Source of the DNA: Candidatus Microgenomates bacterium
GTDB lineage: Bacteria > Patescibacteriota > Microgenomatia > UBA1400 > PJMF01
Direction of reading: 5' to 3'
NCBI GenBank assembly: GCA_015485595.1
Contig: WFTH01000095.1
Location: 1 to 7,935 of the forward strand
Length of the DNA: 7,935 nt
Made by a program: the position numbers and the translations under genes. The notes below the pieces were generated by a model, which saw nothing but the letters and a program-made list of their open reading frames with translations, was not told the DNA's origin and ran no database searches. Of this stretch, positions 1 through 4,204 are shown one piece after another (position 1 is the first letter of the stretch; the number at the start of each line of letters is the position of its first letter).

Positions 1-613
1 AAAGATACTCTCTTTTATTTTTTGCCTTACTCACTCCCACAGAAGAGCCGGCGTTAGCTGGTTTAACAAACACCGGCAGACCAAGCTCTTTTTTAACTTG
101 GGCAAAGTCTGGCACACTCTCTAAAGTTGCTATCAGAAACTTGCCCACTGGCAGACCGTGTCTAAGCCAGATCGTCTTAGCAATCGCCTTATCCATTCCT
201 ACAGCAGAAGCTAAAACTCCACAACCCACATACCTGACCCCCACCATCTCAAACATACCTTGAATCACCCCGTCCTCCCCTTTAGCACCATGAAGCACCG
301 GGAAAAAGAGATCGATCTTAAGTTTTTTAGTTAAGTCATCTAGAAAGACCAACCGACCTTCTCCTGCCGGTAAAAAAGTCACTGGTTTATAGCCGGGAGC
401 AAGCTTAATTTTTTTCGGGTTATCCGCATGCCAAAAAATCTTTTGACCGTCTTCATAAAGGCGAAAGCGCCCTTTTTTATCTAAGCCTAAAAAGTAGGGC
501 TTAAACTTGCCTCTGTCTATGTTTTCAAAAACAAACCGCGCAGATAGTAAAGAGATCTCGTGTTCAGGAGACTGACCACCGGCAACTACAGCGATAACTG
601 GTTTTTTTGGCAT
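1..613 (-). CDS. ddl: D-alanine--D-alanine ligase, N-terminal part (runs off the window start)
   Basis: Ligates two D-alanines with ATP to give the dipeptide that ends the peptidoglycan stem peptide; cytoplasmic. I translated 204 complete codons from ATG (complement of 611-613). Visible family marks are the N-terminal GGQSPEHEIS segment (residues 12-21), the HGAKGEDGVIQG segment (108-119), the VGMDKAIAK segment (138-146) that opens the ATP-grasp part, and FVKPANAGSSVGVS (182-195), which carries the ATP-contacting lysine and the small glycine/serine loop. Family members are usually 300-370 residues, so roughly the last third, with the metal-binding and active-site C-terminal residues, lies outside the window. 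The ATG is preferred because the GG.S.EHE motif sits at its usual distance from the N-terminus. No good Shine-Dalgarno sequence precedes it, only AAAG. It is divergent from ybaB. Family assignment is secure; D-Ala-D-Ala versus D-Ala-D-Lac specificity cannot be read from this part. Confidence 0.95.
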   Translation of the reverse strand, partial: MPKKPVIAVVAGGQSPEHEISLLSARFVFENIDRGKFKPYFLGLDKKGRFRLYEDGQKIFWHADNPKKIKLAPGYKPVTFLPAGEGRLVFLDDLTKKLKIDLFFPVLHGAKGEDGVIQGMFEMVGVRYVGCGVLASAVGMDKAIAKTIWLRHGLPVGKFLIATLESVPDFAQVKKELGLPVFVKPANAGSSVGVSKAKNKREYL

Positions 614-627
614 AATCTTTAACTTAA

Positions 628-636
628 GTATAACAA
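628..636 (-). promoter_or_regulatory. Putative extended -10 promoter for ddl
   Basis: On the minus strand the segment reads TGTTATACT, an extended -10 element (TGn plus TATACT), with no convincing -35 at 16-18 bp. Transcription would start near 621, giving a leader of about 8 nt before the ATG at 613. The hexamer is followed by TTAAGTTA, which also follows the proposed -10 of the Kef-type gene. Assigned by pattern only. Confidence 0.45.
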
Positions 637-644
637 ATTCAGAC

Positions 645-673
645 TTGATTTTGATAAGTCAATTCTAGATAAT
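645..673 (+). promoter_or_regulatory. Putative sigma70-type promoter for ybaB-rdgB
   Basis: TTGATT (645-650) and GATAAT (668-673) are separated by exactly 17 bp, a good match to the housekeeping consensus, with start of transcription expected near 680. The imperfect inverted repeat GACTT/AAGTC (642-646 and 656-660) overlaps the -35 region and lies between the divergent ddl and ybaB genes. It could be an operator or chance. Pattern-based call. Confidence 0.5.
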
Positions 674-715
674 AAAACCCATTAAACTAAAAATTAAGTT
701 TGAGAAAGGCAAATT

Positions 716-1003
716 ATGGCAAATCCATTTAAAGCTCTTGGAGACCTAAACAAACTCAGAAAGCAGGCTAAACAGATGCAGCAGGCGCTGGCTCAAGAAG
801 AGATTCGCATAGAAAAGGGGGACATTGTGGTGGTGATCACCGGCGATCAAAAGATTAAACACTTCTCTGTTCAGGGTGTTACCAGCCAAGAAGCGATCGA
901 TGCTCTAAATGAAGCAATTAAGAAATCTCAAGAGCTAGCGGCCAAAAAACTCCAAGAGATGAGCGGTGGCTTAGGTGGTCTGATGGGTGGCGGACTAAAG
1001 TAG
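716..1003 (+). CDS. ybaB: YbaB/EbfC family nucleoid-associated DNA-binding protein
   Basis: A small dimeric DNA-binding protein that coats the nucleoid in characterised relatives. At 95 residues it has the usual family length of about 100. Residues 1-30 form a polar, Gln/Lys-rich helix (LNKLRKQAKQMQQALA). Residues 31-55 form the strand region with the family-type VVVITGDQKIKHFSV segment. Residues 58-83 form the second long helix, and the end is a Gly/Met-rich flexible tail (GGLGGLMGGG). The start is supported by GAAAGG at 704-709, 6 nt before the ATG. Its TAG stop is immediately followed by the rdgB ATG with no intergenic base, so the two are very likely co-transcribed and translationally coupled. 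In many bacteria ybaB lies between dnaX and recR; neither is visible here. Confidence 0.93.
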   Translation: MANPFKALGDLNKLRKQAKQMQQALAQEEIRIEKGDIVVVITGDQKIKHFSVQGVTSQEAIDALNEAIKKSQELAAKKLQEMSGGLGGLMGGGLK

Positions 1004-1603
1004 ATGATTAGCTTAGAAAAACTCTTAATCTCTACTCAAAACCCCGGCAAATTACGTGAGATGAAAGCGCTCTTAAGCGACCTGAATATTCCTATTCTAG
1101 GTCTAACTGATGTTTTTGGTGATAATGTTCCTGAGGTTAAAGAAACCGGCAACAGCTATGAAGTGAATGCTAAACTCAAGGCTAAAACCATCGGTCAACT
1201 AACTCAAATGTCAACCTTAGCTGATGATTCAGGTCTTGAGGTCTATGCACTTGATAACTTTCCTGGCATTAAAAGCGCTCGCTGGCATGCTGGCAGTGAT
1301 GCAGAAAGAAACCAAGCCTTGCTTAAAAAGCTGCGAGGGGTTGATGATAGACGCGCCCGTTACGTAGCTAGTGTCTGTATCTACTACCCTAAAAAAGACA
1401 GTTTTTTATGTGCTGACGGAGTTTTAGAAGGAGAGATCGCCCTTTCTCCTACAGAAAAAATTATTGGCGGCTTTGGCTATGACTCGATCTTTATACCCGA
1501 AGGTTACGATAGACCATTGGCAGAATTGGGTGATGATGTTAAACTTAAAATCTCGCACCGAACAAAAGCAATCAACAGTTTAAAGTTAAAAATTAAAAGT
1601 TAA
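1004..1603 (+). CDS. rdgB: RdgB/HAM1 family dITP/XTP pyrophosphatase
   Basis: Hydrolyses non-canonical purine nucleoside triphosphates (dITP, XTP, ITP) to the monophosphate and pyrophosphate, keeping deaminated purines out of DNA and RNA; cytoplasmic. The 199 residues match the usual length of about 195-205. Motifs run in family order: STQNPGKLREM (residues 10-20, triphosphate binding), the acidic ADDSGLEV segment followed by PGIKSARW (about residues 73-93, metal and base binding), GGFGYDSIFIPEG (about 155-167) and the C-terminal ISHRTKAI signature near residue 183. The ATG directly follows the ybaB stop; a GGCGGA run inside the end of ybaB can serve as its ribosome binding site. The pairing with a nucleoid protein is plausible as a genome-maintenance operon, but that is inference. 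Confidence 0.96.
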   Translation: MISLEKLLISTQNPGKLREMKALLSDLNIPILGLTDVFGDNVPEVKETGNSYEVNAKLKAKTIGQLTQMSTLADDSGLEVYALDNFPGIKSARWHAGSDAERNQALLKKLRGVDDRRARYVASVCIYYPKKDSFLCADGVLEGEIALSPTEKIIGGFGYDSIFIPEGYDRPLAELGDDVKLKISHRTKAINSLKLKIKS

Positions 1604-1613
1604 AAAAACATCG

Positions 1614-1823
1614 TCATTCTGAATTTATTTCAGAATCTCATTTTTAAAATGCACCAATAACCAAATAACAAATCTCAAACAATTATCAAAAACCAAATCT
1701 CAATGTTCAAGCATTTGGCTCATTGGTAGTTGGAGCTTGTTTGCTATTTGTGCCATTGGTGCTTGGTTATTAACAAGTTGAGGTTCTAAAACACCTCGTG
1801 CTACGCTCGAGACTTCAGAATGA
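1614..1823. repeat. 210-bp palindromic intergenic element with 10-bp terminal inverted repeats
   Basis: The element starts with TCATTCTGAA (1614-1623) and ends with the exact reverse complement TTCAGAATGA (1814-1823). Nested inside are a hairpin ATTCTGAA/TTCAGAAT (1616-1623 with 1629-1636, loop TTTAT), a long imperfect pairing between the left arm (about 1651-1682, AC-rich) and the right arm (about 1737-1770, GT-rich, with CATTGGTGCTTGG), and near the right end GAGGT/ACCTC (1780-1784 with 1793-1797) and CTCG/CGAG (1795-1798 with 1808-1811). No reading frame is present. From memory, intergenic repeats beginning with this kind of TCATTCTGAA motif recur in Patescibacteria and some other genomes, so I read it as a miniature, non-autonomous or REP-like element. 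Copy number cannot be judged from one window, and no target-site duplication is evident. Confidence 0.7.
1616..1645 (+). terminator. Possible terminator of ybaB-rdgB formed by the repeat's left hairpin
   Basis: An 8-bp stem (1616-1623 with 1629-1636, 5-nt loop) lies 12 nt after the rdgB stop and is followed by CTCATTTTT. The geometry resembles an intrinsic terminator, but the stem is AT-rich and the T run is interrupted, so function is uncertain. It is part of the larger palindromic element rather than a dedicated site. Confidence 0.35.
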
Positions 1824-1838
1824 GAAACCAGTAGTACC

Positions 1839-3053
1839 ATGTACTATCAACCTTCTTATATTCCACCAAAAGAGATCCTAAATAAGTACGCCCAGGTCTT
1901 GGTGCACTTTGCTTTAGGTAATGAAGAGGGCATAAACCAGGGTGAGGTGGTCCAGGTTCTAGTCCCAGACATCGCCAAGCCTCTAGCTTTAGAACTCCAG
2001 AACGAGATCTTAAAAGCTGGTGGTCACGTTTTAATGAGAATGATCCCAACCGGTTTTGATAAAGACTACTTTCAGCTAGCCACTAAAGAACAACTTACCT
2101 TCTTTCCTGAAAAGCATTTAAAAACTCGAGCCGATCTGATCAATCACTCGATCGGCATCATCGCCGACCCTGATCCAGAAGAGCTAAAAAACGTTGATCC
2201 AAAAAAGATCATGCTAGCGCGCGATAGTAAAAAAGCCTACCGTGACTGGCTAACCGAGAAAGAAAACAAGGGCGAGTTTACCTGGACCTTGGCACTCTGG
2301 GGCACCGATGCCAAAGCCAAGATCGTCGGCCTATCTTTAAAGAAGTATTGGGACCAGATTATTCAGGCTTGTTTTTTGGACCAAGCAGACCCGATTAAAA
2401 AGTGGCGTGAAGTAAAAAAACTTCAAGAAGAAACCAGAAATAAGCTGAATGAGTTAAGAATTGATTTTGTAAAGATTAAAGGCGAGGATGTTAATCTTAA
2501 GATCAAGCTGGGTGCTGATAGGATTTGGAAAGGCGGGGCCGACAGAAACATTCCTAGCTTCGAACTGTTTACCTCACCAGACTGGCGTGGTACCGAGGGT
2601 TGGATTAGGTTTAACCAGCCGGTCTTTAGGTACGGCAACATTATAAGCGGCGTAGAACTTGAATTTAAAAACGGTAAAGTAGTAAAAGCCAAAGCCAAAA
2701 AAGGGCAAAAGGTGCTTGATGCCATGCTTAAAAGCAAAAATGCAGATAAACTGGGTGAGTTTTCTTTAACCGACAAACGCATCTCTAGAATCACTCACTT
2801 TATGGCAGAAACTCTTTATGACGAAAACATGGGTGGACCGTACGGCAACATGCATGTGGCTATTGGCATGGCTTACAAAGACTGCTACCGTGGTGATCCC
2901 AGCAAACCGACAAAAAAAGAGTGGGAGAATATGGGTTTTAACGACTCGCCCGAGCATACAGACATCGTCTCCACCACCGATCGCACCGTCACCGCCACCA
3001 TGGTCGATGGCACCAAAAAGGTGATTTATAAAGACGGCATGTTTGTAGTTTAG
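1839..3053 (+). CDS. M29 family metallo-aminopeptidase (AmpS/PepS type)
   Basis: Removes N-terminal residues from peptides using two metal ions; cytoplasmic peptide turnover. The 404 residues match the family length of about 400-415. The N-terminal domain shows the typical lead-in LNKYAQVLVHFAL (residues 14-26). The metal ligands known from characterised M29 enzymes (Glu, Glu, His, Tyr, His, Asp) all have counterparts at near-family spacing: E242 in PSFELFTSP, E307 in LGEFSL, H339 in NMHVAIG, Y346, and H373 with D375 in SPEHTDIV. The enzyme should therefore be active. ATG 1839 is the first possible start because an in-frame TGA lies at 1821-1823. There is no Shine-Dalgarno sequence, only a distant GAGAAA. 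The upstream palindromic element ends 15 nt before the start codon, so the promoter must lie within or across it. Downstream is decayed DNA. Substrate preference cannot be told. Confidence 0.93.
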   Translation: MYYQPSYIPPKEILNKYAQVLVHFALGNEEGINQGEVVQVLVPDIAKPLALELQNEILKAGGHVLMRMIPTGFDKDYFQLATKEQLTFFPEKHLKTRADLINHSIGIIADPDPEELKNVDPKKIMLARDSKKAYRDWLTEKENKGEFTWTLALWGTDAKAKIVGLSLKKYWDQIIQACFLDQADPIKKWREVKKLQEETRNKLNELRIDFVKIKGEDVNLKIKLGADRIWKGGADRNIPSFELFTSPDWRGTEGWIRFNQPVFRYGNIISGVELEFKNGKVVKAKAKKGQKVLDAMLKSKNADKLGEFSLTDKRISRITHFMAETLYDENMGGPYGNMHVAIGMAYKDCYRGDPSKPTKKEWENMGFNDSPEHTDIVSTTDRTVTATMVDGTKKVIYKDGMFVV

Positions 3054-3308
3054 TCCTTTGGGATTAAGTTTTCTCCACTGACTAGCTGTTAAACCAAATA
3101 AAGCTAGGTTAATAATGTCTGCTTCATCGGCATAGATCTGATTAATCTGTTTCTGAGCAACAGCCCTTTTTCTTTCTTCTGGGAAAACTTCATCCCCTGT
3201 TAATGAGTTCCAATTAATGAAACTCGCTGTTTTAGGATGAGGCTTTAACTCAAACCTTAATGTTTTGGTGACAGGAAATTGTCAGTTAAAAGTAGTAAAG
3301 GAAGACAT
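3054..3308 (-). pseudogene. Decayed chimera: Cas12a-like N-terminus in frame with the C-terminal part of a KilA-N-type protein
   Basis: On the minus strand an ATG (3306-3308) with a good ribosome binding site (GAAAGGA, 5 nt away) starts MSSFTTFN, then TGA (3282-3284). Beyond the stop the same frame reads QFPVTKTLRFELKPHPKT (3281-3228). This closely resembles the conserved start of Cas12a/Cpf1 effectors, as in SKTLRFEL. Cas12a proteins are about 1200-1300 residues, so nearly all is gone. Further on, still in frame, IYADEADIINLALFGLTASQ followed by WRKLNP (3137-3060) resembles the segment that follows the DNA-binding domain in KilA-N proteins. The match ends at the aminopeptidase stop codon. 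The stretch between the two matches (about 3227-3156) is unassigned. The frame stays open into the antisense of the aminopeptidase, but that part is a shadow. Both family assignments come from memory of conserved motifs, not a search. The Cas12a part is short but very characteristic. Confidence 0.6.
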
Positions 3309-3509
3309 GCTATTCCTTTCAACTAGTTAATCGCTACTACATTATAGCATCTGGGAATTATATGGGTAAGAACCGCAAAGCTTTATCTAACCACAACACC
3401 TCCAAAAAGTTAACATTTCAGAGCAGTTATCTTTCAAGACCGACAAACAGCTACTTGATTTTTTACCTTGCTTAGGTTAAGATGCAACCATCACGATGAG
3501 GAGACTAGC
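3309..3509. other. Gene-free stretch upstream of the Cas12a-like remnant
   Basis: No convincing gene is seen on either strand. It contains an extended -10 promoter pointing at the remnant (3341-3349, minus), a second TATAAT-like hexamer on the minus strand at 3357-3362, and a perfect Shine-Dalgarno-like GGAGGTG on the minus strand (3397-3403) with no suitable start codon behind it. No CRISPR repeats, no Cas12a-type repeat stem and no tRNA are visible. Together with 3054-3308 it forms 456 bp without an intact gene. Confidence 0.5.
3341..3349 (-). promoter_or_regulatory. Extended -10 promoter of the Cas12a-like remnant
   Basis: The minus strand reads TGCTATAAT, a perfect extended -10 (TGn plus consensus TATAAT), with no good -35. 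Transcription would start near 3334, leaving a leader of about 25 nt that contains the GAAAGGA ribosome binding site (3314-3320). The expression signals thus appear intact although the gene is dead. Pattern-based call. Confidence 0.45.
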
Positions 3510-4046
3510 CTAAGGTTTCGACCGACCGCGAATGCTCCTCTTTTTATTTGGTTTATACTCTAACTTATTTCTTAACTGTGAAACCTGCACTAGATATTTT
3601 TTCTTATTAAACTTACGCAGCAAAGCTGAGTACTTATTATTAGGCGTTAAAACTTTTAGTAACTTACCTATACTATCCAGATACTCAATCAAACAGTGAA
3701 AGTCGCCATCCCCACTGACAATAATAGCTTTGTCAAAGTTATCCAGCTCGATCATGGTATGCAAAACTAGTTCTGCATCTACGTTTCCTTTGACCGTGAC
3801 CTTATCCTGATTCTTAATCTCTAAGGTTGGTTTAAAAACTAAGATGTAACCGGCTTTTTGTAGAAAAGTATAAAGACTCTCGTTGCCTGGTAAGTGACCA
3901 ATAAAAAGAAACGCTTCTTTTACGTGATACTTATTCTTTAAGTAAAGACGAAACTTACGAAAATCTAGTTTCCAGCCAGCGCTACGAACACCTAAGTTTA
4001 AGTTCTGGCTGTCAATAAAAGCATAGACGATCTGCTTACTTTCCAT
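3510..4046 (-). CDS. NYN domain (LabA/DUF88-type) PIN-like putative ribonuclease
   Basis: A 178-residue single-domain protein of the NYN branch of the PIN-like nuclease fold, which in studied relatives binds or cleaves RNA with metal held by aspartates. Visible marks are the strand YAFIDSQNLNLG (residues 8-19, Asp12), KGNVDAELVLHTM (86-98, Asp90) and the signature IIVSGDGDFHCLIEYL (108-123, Asp113 and Asp115). The tail after about residue 160 is strongly basic (KPNKKRSIRGRSKP), suited to RNA contact. No OST-HTH/LOTUS or other partner domain is present. I chose ATG 4044-4046. An upstream in-frame ATG would add 37 residues, but those codons are the antisense of the tRNA-Gln gene and its promoter and do not look like protein. 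It lies head-to-head with the tRNA and just upstream of the decayed Cas12a-like frame. Its RNA target is unknown. Confidence 0.85.
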   Translation of the reverse strand: MESKQIVYAFIDSQNLNLGVRSAGWKLDFRKFRLYLKNKYHVKEAFLFIGHLPGNESLYTFLQKAGYILVFKPTLEIKNQDKVTVKGNVDAELVLHTMIELDNFDKAIIVSGDGDFHCLIEYLDSIGKLLKVLTPNNKYSALLRKFNKKKYLVQVSQLRNKLEYKPNKKRSIRGRSKP

Positions 4047-4053
4047 ACCGCCA

Positions 4054-4062
4054 AGTCTAGCA
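4054..4062 (-). promoter_or_regulatory. Possible extended -10 promoter of the NYN gene
   Basis: The minus strand reads TGCTAGACT, an extended -10, only 7 nt before the chosen ATG, so the transcript would be leaderless or nearly so. No clear -35 is visible at the expected distance. The spacing resembles that of the Kef-type gene. Weak, pattern-based. Confidence 0.3.
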
Positions 4063-4091
4063 GTCAACTGTTGCAAAAAGCGTAACAAAAC

Positions 4092-4120
4092 TAGACGAAA
4101 ACTCACTTCCGCGTTAAAAT
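4092..4120 (+). promoter_or_regulatory. Putative promoter of tRNA-Gln
   Basis: TAGACG (4092-4097, four of six matches to TTGACA) and TAAAAT (4115-4120) are 17 bp apart. The expected transcription start (about 4127) is a few bases before the mature tRNA 5' end at 4134. It overlaps the region upstream of the divergent NYN gene. Confidence 0.4.
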
Positions 4121-4133
4121 AAAGTTTGTCGTT

Positions 4134-4204
4134 TCCCGGGTAGTGAAATGGCATCACAACAGGTTCTGGCCCTGTTATTCTAGGTTCGAATCCTAGCCCG
4201 GGAT
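4134..4204 (+). tRNA. tRNA-Gln (anticodon CUG)
   Basis: A complete cloverleaf can be folded by eye. The acceptor stem TCCCGGG/CCCGGGA (4134-4140 with 4197-4203) is perfect over 7 bp. Bases 8-9 are TA. The D stem is GTGA/TCAC with loop AATGGCA, and the anticodon stem is ACAGG/CCTGT with loop TTCTGGC, putting CTG at 4166-4168. The variable loop is short, and the T stem CTAGG/CCTAG carries loop TTCGAAT. Anticodon CUG reads CAG, glutamine. The U1-A72 pair and small D loop are the features that bacterial GatCAB uses to pick tRNA-Gln, which fits the indirect Glu-tRNAGln route, although no aminoacylation gene is in view. The base after the acceptor stem is T (4204) and CCA is not encoded. The 3' end meets the stop codon of the convergent Kef-type gene. 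An 8-nt-loop reading as Pro (UGG) is excluded by the perfect stem. Confidence 0.93.

Noticed and set aside
1801..2049. 82-codon open frame on the minus strand
   Set aside because: It is antisense to the start of the M29 aminopeptidase and the repeat, with no recognisable motif; a shadow frame.
2423..3024. Three further open frames (minus 2423-2794, minus 2766-2957, plus 2818-3024)
   Set aside because: All lie inside the well-supported aminopeptidase in other frames and resemble no family. The middle one only continues the pseudogene frame by chance.
3282..3284. TGA recoded as glycine (SR1/Gracilibacteria code), which would make the chimeric frame a real gene
   Set aside because: All other genes are full length without in-frame TGA, and the Kef-type gene ends on TGA with antisense tRNA beyond it, so standard code is the simplest reading.
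3366..3416. Tiny minus-strand frames around the perfect Shine-Dalgarno-like GGAGGTG (3397-3403)
   Set aside because: Any start codon at workable spacing gives only a few codons; most likely chance or a leftover of a deleted gene.
3362..3478. 38-codon plus-strand open frame starting at ATG 3362
   Set aside because: No ribosome binding site, no recognisable motif, and it lies over promoter-like sequence of the opposite strand.
3309..3509. CRISPR array or leader next to the Cas12a-like remnant
   Set aside because: No repeated 25-40 bp unit and no Cas12a-type repeat stem (TCTAC...GTAGA) is present here or elsewhere in the window.
4047..4157. Longer start for the NYN gene (37 extra N-terminal residues)
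   Set aside because: The extension is antisense to the tRNA-Gln gene and its promoter and does not resemble the NYN family, whose first strand follows the internal Met at 4046.
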